In this document: in pieces, positions 1-11,734 of the stretch
Position numbering within the stretch: the stretch's first letter is position 1
How the letters are laid out: each line of letters opens with the position of its first letter
Source: Corinectria fuckeliana
Taxonomy: Eukaryota; Ascomycota; Sordariomycetes; Hypocreales; Nectriaceae
NCBI GenBank assembly: GCA_019137255.1
Contig: WPDH01000076.1
Location: 1-64,000, forward strand
Length of the DNA stretch: 64,000 bases
Direction of reading: 5' to 3'
Program-made: the position numbers and the translations under genes
The notes under the pieces: model-generated
The model's input: the letters and a program-made list of their open reading frames with translations, nothing else
Told to the model about the DNA's origin: nothing
The model's database searches: none

Positions 1-14
1 AGCTCGGCTCAACT

Positions 15-158
15 GAATTACCCGGCAGAACCCCGGCTACACCCATAATATGATGACTTTCCGGAAAGTCAGCTATTTGACCGACCTTTATATGCGTTTT
101 CTAACACGGCGAAAAGCGCGTTTTTTGCTGTTGCTTTGGCTGACGGAATTACCCGGCA
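15..158 (+). repeat. 13-bp direct repeat at window edge
   Basis: GAATTACCCGGCA occurs at 15-27 and again at 146-158. Both copies lie close to a GCTCGG element. This may be part of a larger repeat that continues off the left edge; I cannot assign it to a known element. Confidence 0.4.
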
Positions 159-3046
159 AAGGCTCGGTTAAATCTGGTGCCCGGCCAACAGGCTCCAGGG
201 GGTCTGTTGCTAGGTAACGAGGCTCTGGGGGTCTGAATCCAACGGAGGGTGTTGTCATATAATTTGGGTGGGACTGCACTTTCCTCGATTAGGTTAGGAG
301 GTGTGGTTTCCCCGGCCAGAGGTGTCTCTAATTCCGTGGTCGTAGATGAGAACCCAGGACGGACTTGCTTTCAACCCAAGGCCGGGGTTAACCCTGGTGT
401 AGGCTAACTTATCTTGAGTAACCATCTCGTACGTACTGTGCTTGGAACTTGGCTATTTGGAGGCCGCTCGTAGTGGTCCAATCGTAAAATGATCGAACTT
501 AGGGAAGCCTTGGTTCAGCATGAAGACTCTCCAACCACCGACTGCGCGGACAGTCACCAGCCGGAGTTGGTTGACTGGCCACCTCACCGTTTGTGGAGAA
601 GCCAAGCAAGTCCGTCAGCCATGCAGCCTCTTGCACTTATCTACCCCGCGCTGCTCATTGTCGTCTGATAGCTAACCGAGCCGGTTTAAGTGTCTGCATT
701 GAGGGCGACAAGGACAAAATGAGCAGGGGATTGGCCTGAGGGGCAATTTGTGGTCTGATGGAATCTATCTTTGTCACATGAACAGTTCTTTCAAGGACTG
801 GCTGGCCAATAGACTCACAAGATGGCGAAGGCAACAAGCCTAACAGGGCGACATTATGCCTAGATAGACCTAATTGCTCGTGTGGAGTAAGCCATGCGTG
901 GAGCGGTCTCAAACTGAAATAGCAATGAGGCGTTCATTTTCCGTAGGTTCGAGATCTAGGGCTTCCTAGTCAGCTGTGGTCCAGAAACCGCTGGACCGTG
1001 TCATTCTGTACGGTATCTACCAACCTACCTAGGCGTCAATCTGTGGTTTGGCCTGTCGACCTTCCTAAGGCGGATTGAGTTTGTACGGAGTCGATCCCGC
1101 GGTGGATGTTGTGATCCTGGTTCTTATTCGAGATATCAGCATTGCATTCAAAGTTCACGGCGGATTGGTCGACCCACGTCAAATGGAGCGAGGACGCCGC
1201 CTGGAGTGGGAAAACCAAACCTTATCGCCGACTCTGCTGCTAGAGATTAGTGGAAACCATCGGATGATGGTATCATACAGGGACTAACAACGCTCCCCGG
1301 TCTCCCACTTAGACTCCGCTGTAGAGGCTAGCCTGGCCGTTCACCTTGTTGATGGATGTGCGTGCGACCTGGGCTCTTACAGTTAGGCGGCAGAGGGAAA
1401 GCATCGTAGCGTTAGACTCTTGGACGACGCACAGGCTAAGCCTGTACGAAGTAGACTAGAGGTGTGGTACAAGACACCAAGGCGCTGCCTAGGTAGACAA
1501 GGCGATCTAGTTCCCAGAGGAGAGTGCCGCCTGGTTCCGATTGGCGTGGAGAGTGCCTGCGAGGAATCGCACGTGGCAGCGGTTGCCACAAATTGACAAT
1601 TGGTTTGAGCTGGTCTCAGGTCAGAAACGGTGGATCTCGGACCGGCGAGACAGTACTTCGTACTACGTGTGTAAATGGATGCAACGTAATTAGGCACTTG
1701 GAGAATGGGTAGACTCACCTTCGTTAGTGTCAACTCCCGAAGGAGACAAGGTAGGAAGTAACAGATAGACCCAGTGACGATCTATCTGCGGAGAAGACTT
1801 GACAAAATCTACTATGTGCATAGTGCTGAGCATTGATCTATCGCTGGACTATTCGCAACGGTGAGCTTGGAGGGAGAAAACAGCAATTCTGCGGTCCACT
1901 TGCCGTCCGCTGATCGGAGGTTCATACGCATAATGCCGTGACTCAAAGTTTCGACTCCTGGTTGGAAACGGGCGTCCGTATCGACGAGGGATCCCGGCAA
2001 AGGCCTCTGACGATCGCCTTGTCGGCAAGGTCATGGGTGCGAGGTTGAGCAGAGAGCTTCGTTGATGATCCAAAGACTGCATTTTGGCAGACGTTGAGCT
2101 GTGCAGTAGGGCTTTCTGGCCTCAGGCATGTTTCCCCCACCGTGCCGACTAACAGGACTTTAGAAGAAGGCACGTGTGCAACTGCGATGGACTTTGACCA
2201 TGTGGATCAAGGCTAGAAACCTCCGTCGAGCCTCAGCGTCAGCGGTAACGTTGCTGCACAAGGCTGTTGTAAGTTAAATTTGGTTCATGTTGAGTGTCAC
2301 AATTTTACGGGCGTTATGTTAGCCCAAACCGTTACTAGTAGCTGCCACCAAAGGTAATTATCTGAATGAAATCGGGGTTGTGTGGAACGAGTCCGGTTGG
2401 GCCGGCATTGAGCTTCGTTGTCGTTCAACGGCTGACCGGCAGATGGATGGCATGATCTAGAATGACGTTTTCTTTTTGGTCTTGTCGATCTGCTTACGAC
2501 TCCCACAAAACGGAGCACTGGAGATTGCTGATCATGGAGTGCTTCCGAGGGGATACTATGTATGTAGCAAGCACCAGCCCTGAATGCGAGCCAGGCCCTG
2601 TCAGGCACGCCCGACAACATCCTTACTTAGCTTATCCGCTCTCCTCATCGACCTCAATTGAGCCTGTAGGAGCAGTCGGAGCGAGTCCCTGCGTTCCCCG
2701 TTGCCCGCTGCTGAGATTGACTCGCTCCATGCGCGTTCCCGCCACCAAGGCGTTAAACCAGCGCGATACCAAAAGTTCCTGGCTGTTAAGTGCGCTAACG
2801 TGTGCGTACCTTGTTTCTGCTCACGGTATGGAGTAGTTAAGTACTATGTAGACCTGGGCCGAGACCGAATCATGGTGGGTTGAGGTTGAGACTGCGGGAT
2901 ACTCGTCGTACAAGGCGGTCCTGTTCCATGGCTGCCGGGAAGCTAGGTACCTAGGTAGGTACACAGCGTGATGCGCACCATCTGCCCGCATGTATAAGGC
3001 CTCCAGGTCTTGAAGCTCGGAGGAACGGCTCGGGGCGGCCCCGCCA

Positions 3047-3083
3047 GAACAACAGCAGCAACAACAACAACAACAACAACAAC
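3047..3083 (+). repeat. CAA trinucleotide microsatellite
   Basis: About twelve near-perfect CAA units, with CAG interruptions at the left end. It lies in a short open frame with no other coding signal, so it is more likely a non-coding microsatellite than a polyglutamine or polythreonine tract. Confidence 0.85.
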
Positions 3084-6000
3084 TTTACGCCCCTATGCAG
3101 GCAGGACCGCGATCAATACCTATCAAAGCAGAGGGACAGACGAAGAACCAAGACTCAGTTCAGGCTCCGTCGTCTCTTGCGTATTCCAAATAAACATCCA
3201 TCCCCACTTGTTAGTGCACCGGAAGCCCGCGTGAAATTCCCGTAAAGCACTGCATAAATGACTTCTCACAGTGCCCGTATAGATTACTACGTAGTTATGT
3301 GTCTGCCGTGCCGTGATCATTGACTTGCAGCTCCGGCGCGAAACAACATCTTGCAGTTGTTTCAAGGCGGTGAAGCTTAAAGGGATGTGGGGGGGGAGCA
3401 CATAACGGCGGCATTGCATTGAGCGGTGGATGACCGACTATCATCGTACGACCCGCGGTAGGTTTTGGCAACCGTCACACTCGCTAACATGGCTAGGTCG
3501 CCCTTTGCAGCCGATCAGCTCAGATTAGGCGCTTCGTTGCAAGGGTTCCAACCTGCTCCCACGTGTTAGTATCATCCCTGGCAGCATGCCTAGGGCAGGG
3601 GTTTGGGCTGATCTCTCGGCACTCGTCCTGACTAGAGTAACACATTGTAGTAATAAGTGAGGTAGGTTGGCACCCCCAAGACGATCCTTAGGGGTCTGGC
3701 ATTTACCGAGGGGACGACCTGACGTTACTCGGTGGACCATCTTGGGGCCGATGATAGTTTGGAGGGCACCTCATACGCGGACGCTCAGCTAGGTGGTGAC
3801 GCCGTCGTCCGGCTCGTAGGCAGTTCAGAGTTTGTCCTCCTCACCAGGGCCTTGTACATTACGCGCGCGCGATGACTTAGAGAGGCGCTGTTTCATCGTG
3901 CCCAGCCCCAACTGACCTATATCAGATCCAAGCACCTATAGTTCACGAGTTGTATTTGGCATTTCAAGCTTTAGCCCCTCAACAAGGATAATGCCTCATT
4001 CCATGGCCTACCTATTTTCATTACCCTCCGGATTAGTACTGCGCCCGCCATTTCGATGAACCTTTTATTGGCCTTGCACAATTTAGCACTCGCATGCCTT
4101 GTTGACATTCAAGAGACCAGGAACAAGTCCCATGGAGTAACAAGATACGTGGCCACTGAGCGCGCCCTGAAGCTTGAGGTCGGGAGGCCCTTGGACGCAC
4201 TCAGAATCCGTCCCGCGGTGATGCTTGACAGGACACTTTCCATGCAGTGTGCCAAGGTTACATCGATACTGGACGAAAAATTGACTGGCGCGTCAGTGTC
4301 GGCTTCATTAAAAACCATCATGCCCTCTCACCGTAAACCGGGCCAAACCAACTAAGCGCGGTCTGCTGGCACAAGCCAACTAGACTAGCCAAGACCCAAA
4401 AAGCATCACCATGACTTGAAGAGTTGATACAGCGGATGAAAGAGTGATTCCTCTGCTCACCCACAGCGTGGGGTTGCACCGATGCAGGCAAGAGGCACAT
4501 GGGACAGACAGATGGGGCTGGCTAGCGAGGACTAAAGCCTAAAGGGCTGAGGTCCGGCAGGTCGTGAAGTTGGAGAGCGTCGCTTGTGAACTGATCTGCC
4601 CCGATCAAAGTGGTTGAAACATCCAAGCCTGAAGGTTTGGGACCTGGCACAAATCAGTGCTAGCGGAGGCCAGGGATGCTCCCGCACCAGGAGGAGACCA
4701 GTCACCACGGAGAGCCTGAAGGCCTCCACCGGGGATACGACGCTCGTCCTCCCGGCGTCCAGGTACGGAGTACTATGTAGAGTGCTATGCTGCCGACACT
4801 ACCGATGGGTCAGTGTGTGTTTTCGCGGCAGGAAATCGATGGACCAAGTTGACCTCTACTGCATCATGGAGAGGGAGTTCGGGAGGTATGCGCCAGTCCT
4901 CCGCGGTATTCGGCAGGCAAGGACGAAGTACCGCCGCAGGGGCTATCCTTGGCCGGGATGTTGGGGGAAAACGCACTGGGATAAAGGCGAGCTTGGAAAG
5001 CCCAGGTCAGGAACGACAAGGTGACAATCGGCCGGGACGGACCAGGATGTGGGCGTGCGTCGGCCGGTGTTGTGGATATTTCCTTTTGGATCACCCTCGG
5101 GGCCTAAGAATCTGGGGCTTTTGTTGTGTCTCAGTACTACGTAGTGGCTCAATGGATTTCTAGACAATTCGTCTATGCGCCGCGGGAGAATGGGCAGCCC
5201 GTTGACCCATCCATAATGTTAGACTAACTGAGCTGGCTGCTTTCCCTCTGAAGGTGTGAGGCGGGAGCAATAACGGCGATGCGGCAAGTTGATGCGCCTG
5301 AGCGTGGGTTACAATCAACCCTGCAAGCCTGAACCCCGCGGGTGGAGAGATGGTGTCCATCTGTTGACCGACGTTGTCGCGCCTGGGCTTGAGAAGCTGA
5401 GATGGACAACCAGACAGTGAACAGTGTGCAGTGTGTGGGGGCGACTGGCAACGGCGCCCGCCAATAGAGATGTAATTACAGCATTGCGAAGGAAGTCTTA
5501 GATCGATACAACCTCGACACGAGGTGGCAAAGGAGGCTAGGTGAGTGTGGTGAGGTCCCCGAAAGACGGGAAGTTGCCTGTGTGACTGAGCGCGCTTAGG
5601 CCATAGAGATCCATGGATAGTGGCAATGGCCTGCTGAGGGTATAGTAGGGCTGTCTCTCGGGTATTGTACGGCGTCGTCCCGCAGCATCCAACGACCTGC
5701 CTCAGGTTCCCGTCCCGCAGGACTGAACTCGACTTCTACGTCTCTCATAAGTATTCCCTAGGGACGGCAATCAGAATGTTCCTCGATGATATGCAACGAC
5801 CCCCCGAGCGGACACGCCTCTAGGCCACAGTCGACGTTGCCCAACGTTACCAGCGACACCCAACGGCGCCGTTGGATCATCCGTGACACAGTGGAAGCTC
5901 TGGCCCAGACGTTGAGGCTGGCTGGGAGGCAAAGGCCCAACCTCCACTTGGCGTACTCGCACACCACCACATGTCGCGACGCCCCTTGCTTGGCACGAAG

Positions 6001-6602
6001 TAACCAAATAACCAAATAACCAAGTTGGCACAGAAGAAGCAGAAACACTGGCAGACCCTCCTGCCCCAGACCCAAGACCTCAGAACTCGGATCGCAGACA
6101 GAAAAGCAGGCAGTTAGAGCTTAGAAGCCTGGCACATGCATGCATATGACGTCCTCCGGCGGATCTAACCTTCCTCTCGTCTCCCTTGCTTCGAGTGATG
6201 AGCCTTCGGTGCAGTTGCAGCTCGAGTCCAGCTCGCTCGGCTTCTTGTACCCTGTTCTGGCCTCTTTAGATGGCCATTCTACCCTGTCCACTTTCCGGTG
6301 CAGCTTCTTCGGTCGGCATCCCCCGCGAACGCTCCGTGTCTCTTCCGATGTTCTTCGGCACCCTTCAGATACTGCTATCGGAGGCCGACGTTACGCCTAA
6401 GCCCTTAATTAATAGGTCCGCCGCCTAATGGCCGTGCCGACGCTCCTGTTAGCGATAGGGCGTCCGCTATAGTTAACTACCTAACCACTACCGCTCCAGC
6501 TCTCTCACAACTAGCGCTACGCCGGACGCTACGCTGGCGACCATGGCTGGGGGGGCCACTATTCCAGGTTCGCTTGGTTCCCCTTCACTTTTGACGTACT
6601 GT

Positions 6603-6976
6603 ACCTAAGGTAGGCCTAGGTAGGTACATAGTGCCCGCCCCGTCTGCATCCCGCCCAGCTCATGTCCACCAAGCCTCCCAAGCCTAAGTACCATGCCCCT
6701 GCTCTATCCACCATATCCACCACCATGTCCACAATGGACGGCTGTTTTCCTTGCCCTCTCTCGCCCGCCCGCTCGCTCACTTCCTCGTATGTACCCAAAG
6801 CCAAGCACAAGCTACCGCTGCGACCGACGTCTTTGCTCCCGTTGCCGAATGAAGCCCCACTGACACCCGCCATCGCAGGCCCCCCTGGACTTCGCCTTTA
6901 CCTGCTGCGTGGCTGCACCTCCAAGTACATAGTACCTACCTACTACTCACATGTAGGTAGGTAGGTACCTAAGTAG
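6603..6976. repeat. TACCTAGGTAGGTAC-type palindromic motifs
   Basis: Two clusters of the dispersed CCTAGG/GTAGGTAC motif occur, at 6603-6630 and 6925-6976. In the second, GTACCTACCTAC (from 6932) faces a run of GTAG units ending in GTAC (about 6954-6968) across a spacer of roughly ten bases, so a stem-loop can form. Related motifs recur at 2943-2962, 24338-24402, 33463-33480, 33705-33735, 51146-51160 and 52262-52274. Confidence 0.6.
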
Positions 6977-6979
6977 CTC

Positions 6980-8323
6980 AAGGTCCAGCTCCTCGCCCTC
7001 CTGCAAGCCCGTCCTGCGTTCACACCTAGACTTATAACTAACAACCAGGAGCATCATCGCGGCCGCTTGCTGCTCTCTGCCCCCCCGTCGTCCATTTTTA
7101 CATCGCCCGGCCCTGGTCCTGGTCGATATCACAACGTTCCCCAGCCCTTACCCTCCTGATCCCTGTCCAGCTTGATCAAGCCCAGAACCCACTCACCTCG
7201 TCGATATCTCCCGCCTACTCTCCCATCTCAACTTTCTCGACTCAACCTGGCTCGACTCCAATCAACATAAACAGCCCTCTTCGACCACACCTCGAGCACG
7301 GGTCAACTCCATCCATCGCGTTGCTCTAATCGACTTCCGATATTGACAAGAAACCCTTCCTCCACCGTCGATACCCTGGCTTCCCTCCCCCATCCCCCCC
7401 CTTGAATCTTTAAGTACGGATACCCCTCGTCGACTTCGACCTTACCCTTGTTCCCCAACACCTCTTAATACTCCGTCTCGTCCTCTTCCTCGCCTACTTA
7501 ATACACCTTCATCTCTCCTGCACCCCTCTTAATCATCCCACCGTCAATCCATTTCAGTCAGCCAGCCACCTTCCTGGTGACATAATTGACCATCTGCTGG
7601 TTTTAGCCCTCTGCTACACATTTCCACACCGAGAATTACCTTGGTATCCTGCACCAGACATTGCCTCCGTCGAAACCAAACGTCTCCAGGCTGGAAACCA
7701 TCGACTGCTCTGTCGCGCCAACCTCCAACTCACCGTGAGCGTGATCAAGCCGAATTCGCGCCAACCGGGATCTTGGCATCTGCCATCTCGATATTTCTCT
7801 GTTGTGGCTTGGAATCACTTAAATCTTTCGTCGAGCTCGGACTAGCCGGGCCACGCACGAGGCAAAGGCATCCTTTCCGACTCCGCGGCCTTTCTGCAGC
7901 TACTACCCCTGGATCATTACATACATAACCCGCCGAACGCCCTAGCCTGCTCGTTTCGGAGCTTGCCTACGACATCCACGAAGTCCACAGGTTCCAAGTT
8001 CAGTATATATCACACGAGAACCTGCCGGCACAAGGCGCGGGTGTTAGTTCAAGTCTCCGTACCACCGGTCTCATACTTCAACTGCTCTGATATACCAGCT
8101 CCTTGCCCCGTCTCTGGTTTGCTGCGCACCTCAAAATCGACTTTCTGTTGCCCATACTGGTTTGGTCCAATTTGCCTGTCCCCAGGGAACATCACCTCAC
8201 CTGAGCTTCGAGACTGAGCATGCCCTTGTCGAAAGAAGACACCCTTTGTCAAGATCCTTGACTTCACGGACATAGTTGAACCTGTTCGGTCTTCAACCTA
8301 GTCGGAACATCCACGACCTTGCC
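6980..8323 (+). promoter_or_regulatory. Pyrimidine-rich promoter and leader of the C2H2 gene
   Basis: From about 7.0 kb to the ATG at 8324 the plus strand is strongly C/T-rich (for example 7190-7560), which is common in promoters and long 5' leaders of filamentous fungal regulatory genes. No sustained coding frame is visible. The transcription start cannot be placed from sequence; the leader may contain introns. Confidence 0.45.
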
Positions 8324-9768
8324 ATGGAGCTTCTGGAACTCGTCGAGAACGAGCCTACGGCCCGTCCGTTCCAGTGTGATTGGCAGGCCTGCACCAAGGT
8401 TTGCTCCCTCCTAACCCCCCAAGCTGTCTAGGCGGCTAACATTTAGGATTAAGAGCTTCAATCGCAAATCGGACCTGCAAAGGCACTATCGAATTCACAC
8501 CAACGAGCGGCCGTACGCCTGCTCTACTCCGGGCTGTGGAAAGAGTTTCATTCAGCGAAGTGCCTTGACTGTCCATATCCGGACGCACACTGGTGAGAAG
8601 CCTCATCAGTGTCAACACATTGGCTGCGGGAAACGTTTTTCGGATGTAAGTCAAATGTTGGCTTAAAGTAGTTTCGGCGACTAACTAGTGACACAGTCCT
8701 CTAGTCTCGCCCGTCACCGACGAATTCACACTGGAAAGCGCCCCTACAAGTGTGGCCACAACGGCTGCTTGAAGAGGTCAGTAACGTTACCTGAGATTGT
8801 CTGCTGTCTGCTAACGATACAATAGCTTTTGCCGAAAAACCACCATGGTCAAGCACCAGCGCAGGTCGCACCAGCAAGGATTGAACCCCAACGATATCCT
8901 GGACGACTACTCATCAGACTCGGACTCTGAGGAGTCCCCGTCCACTCCACAAACCTCTGCAATGACCTGGTCTCCCCAAGACATGATCCCGGTTAACCCT
9001 TCGATACCTCATAGCTCGCTGCATCGCGCGAGTTCTTTCCCCGAATTCGGGCAGCAATTGCATGCCTATCCCGTTCAGCAACATCAATACGTTGGCAGGC
9101 AAGCCATTCCATCCAGCGTTCCTCCAGAGTTTCACTCCCAAGGCGTTGCCGAACAGCAAAGCGGCATACACTTGCTCCATCGCACTGCGAGCATTCCTCG
9201 ACAAGGCTATTATGTGACCGACCAGAGCAACCCAGGTATCGCAACATTAAGCACCAATCCCATTCAGCATCAATACCAGCTTTCCCAGCACCAGGTTGAT
9301 AGATCTTCAATGGAGATGCCCTATCCGACTTCAGGGATTGCAACATCTATTCAGAGCAGCCCGAGTACTTTCTCTGCGGCTTCAGTACAGAGCCCATTGA
9401 TGCAGGATGGGTTCTACGCCCACCAACAGCAACACCCACCCCCGTACAATCTACAAGCTGCGTCACCGGTGGAATCCCAACATGGCATGCCTCCGTACAC
9501 TCAGTCGATACATCAAGCTATGGTACAGGCTCATCAACCAGTCACTTCTCAGGCCCAGCAGAACCAAACACCGACGATCGAAAACTACCACCAGCCGGCC
9601 GCCCAACCTCAGGAAGAGCACTGGTCTCAGTACCAGCCTCCCATGGAGGTGACGACCATTGGCCAATTGCCTGCGTACGGCACTGGCGTCTACGATCTGT
9701 GTGCTCCAAAACTCGAGTTCGACGATCCTTCGATGCAACTACCCAGCAGCAGACTTGAAACGATGTAA
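8324..9768 (+). CDS. C2H2 zinc-finger transcription factor
   Basis: Predicted nuclear DNA-binding regulator of 429 residues in four exons: 8324-8398, 8454-8645, 8697-8776 and 8826-9768. All three introns keep phase. The N-terminal ~130 residues hold four C2H2 fingers. Finger 1 starts at Cys18/Cys23 with His36/His40; the linkers are TNERPY, TGEKPH and TGKRPY, the canonical TGEKP type. The C-terminal two thirds is rich in Gln, Pro and Ser without a fold I recognise, as in many activation regions; an acidic Asp/Ser-rich patch (DDYSSDSDSEE) directly follows the fingers. The first intron has a weak donor (GTTTGC) and is placed so that finger 1 reads through the junction (CTK-SFN). Target genes are unknown. 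The family is clear; I do not recognise an ortholog. Confidence 0.88.
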
Positions 9769-11734
9769 CCAAGACATGCGATTTTTGGTTCTAGATTTTG
9801 GCTGTTTCTGTAGTACGATCTCCATTCCGAGTGGTTGTCGATCGAGCCTACTTCTGTATCAATACTATACCCGGGCTGGACCAGACAATACCCCTTTTTT
9901 TCTTTCCCATTCTCTTTTGATAGGATATACCCCTTAAGATATACACGACCAAACATCGGCGGATAGCGAGCCCGCTGGCAGGAGGAGACTAGCCTTGTTT
10001 TATTCGGACTCGAGGAGAACGGACGCCAGTCGTGTTTCGACTTAGACGCGTGTCTTAACGTCGTCATTCTGTTGCCTAAGTCTAGGATACTGGATGATGA
10101 CTTATTTCAGCTTCCTCTTTTGTGATTAGTGCCAGGTGCGGCATGTAGTGCCTTCTAGCACACCAGTCGGCGTTTCGATGGGTTATTTTTTCTTTTTAGT
10201 TACGCATGATGATTCCCATTTGTTTGAAGCACACCTTTAGCAGCATGATACAGTTTTGCCTTGAGTCTTGCGTTATGAATCCTTTCTAGCATCAACGATC
10301 ATGGCGAGGTGTCACGAAGTGTGTGCTGCAGTTAAGGGAAGGGGGAAAGGCGAGATGGTCACGACGTGGTCGAAGATGGATTGGATGGACGAAACTGATG
10401 GCAGGTCTGACGAGACAACGCAACGATTGTCGGGCAGGGTTCAAGTTCGAATGAATGGAAGTCAGCACCAAAGAATGCAGATGAACTGAGGTTTCCTACG
10501 GCGGCAATGCTCATGGGCGAAATGAGATGAATTGTTGATAGATAGTCTGGCTGAGATACCCTGAGGAGAAGTTACGACGACGGAGATGAGGCTTGGCCAT
10601 GAAATCCTCCGGGACTGGGCGATGAGGTGAACGTATCTAGATGACATTGACAAGGCCACGTGGAAGCGGCTCTCTCCATTGACTGCAGTAGATATATGAA
10701 TAATTGCGAGCTGACTGCGACCATCACTGAAAGATTCGTTCGATTCAACGGCGTCTTCTGAAGTCTTGTCAAACTCGCCTGAACTGTACAGTGACCCTCT
10801 GATTGGATGTAACCCCTGTCTGGCAGGAATACGTCGTAATTGTGAATCTCCGATAGAAAGCACGATAGAAGGTGAGAGAAGTCAGATCGCAGAATTAACG
10901 GGTCTCACAGTTGGCCTGACTAACCAATGGAATCGGTCCTCATTGGGGAGTGGAGCGGACGGAACGGAAGATCCGGCGGCCGAGTGGAGATGACTCAGCA
11001 ACAGACCAGAACGGGAAAAGTCGTCTCGTGATGCCGACTTGCGGACCAGAGTGAGTGGCAAGCTAACGAGATTCCCAACAACCCGGTGATGCCTGCGCGC
11101 AATTCACCATGATGAGTGTAGCCAGGTAGACTGCTTTACGGCTTCCTTCAGCAACATCGTACGAACATATTATCGCCATACAGCGTCCCCGAATCTCTCC
11201 GAAACCGGCCTTCGACAACCCGACCAGACTGGGAGGACTCAGCTGTCGAACAACCCCTTCCACGTCATCGGCCGGCCGACTGGCCGACCTTTGCCCTTCG
11301 ATTCGAGTTTGGGTAACGGAATCCGAGACACCTGAGGTGTTGAAGAAGCCCTGAACATGGCTTACAACGCCGTGATGCTGCCGGTACGGGCCCACTGGGA
11401 ACTGGCGAACAGGGGTTTGATGAGGCTGACCTTGAGGATGCAGAATGTGGCGGCTGCGACAACCGAACTCTGGCCCTCCGTCGCGAATACGGTCATGGTG
11501 CCTTGGAGAGGCTCAACGCACCCGATTTCAAGACGATCCCAGAACAAGAAGGCTTCGAGTCCGACACCTGCCACCGCGGCCAAGGTGCGGGATGTCCAAC
11601 AAGTGAGTCGCGTATCCTACCATGTGCACGACAACAGAGCTGACTTCTTGATATAGGTTACCGAGCCCAAGCTGCCCGAGTTTCTTCGAAATGTCGTTCT
11701 CAGGTCCCTAAACTCTTCATCTGGTCCCGATGCG
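9769..11734. other. Intergenic region between C2H2 gene and i-AAA protease
   Basis: It contains the 3' flank of the C2H2 gene and the upstream region of the protease. Short frames here show no family match. The part from about 11340 to 11600 has a coding-like look in two frames and a possible intron at 11603-11656, so it may be a transcribed upstream exon of the protease. Confidence 0.5.

Larger units (their letters stand above)
1..6600. other. Gene-free left flank
   Basis: I find no convincing gene here. All open frames are short (at most about 136 codons), overlap each other on both strands, and match no family I know. The stretch carries a 13-bp direct repeat near its left edge, a CAA microsatellite near 3.05 kb, and several short palindromic motifs (CTAGGTACCTAGGTAGGTAC near 2.94 kb, TACTACGTAG near 3.29 kb, TACGGAGTACTATGTAG near 4.77 kb, AGTACTACGTAGT near 5.14 kb). 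It could be a gene-poor region, an old eroded repeat, or hold non-coding RNA; the sequence alone does not decide. Confidence 0.6.

Noticed and set aside
10462..10863. 133-codon minus-strand frame after the C2H2 gene
   Set aside because: No recognisable family or gene structure; probably 3' flank.
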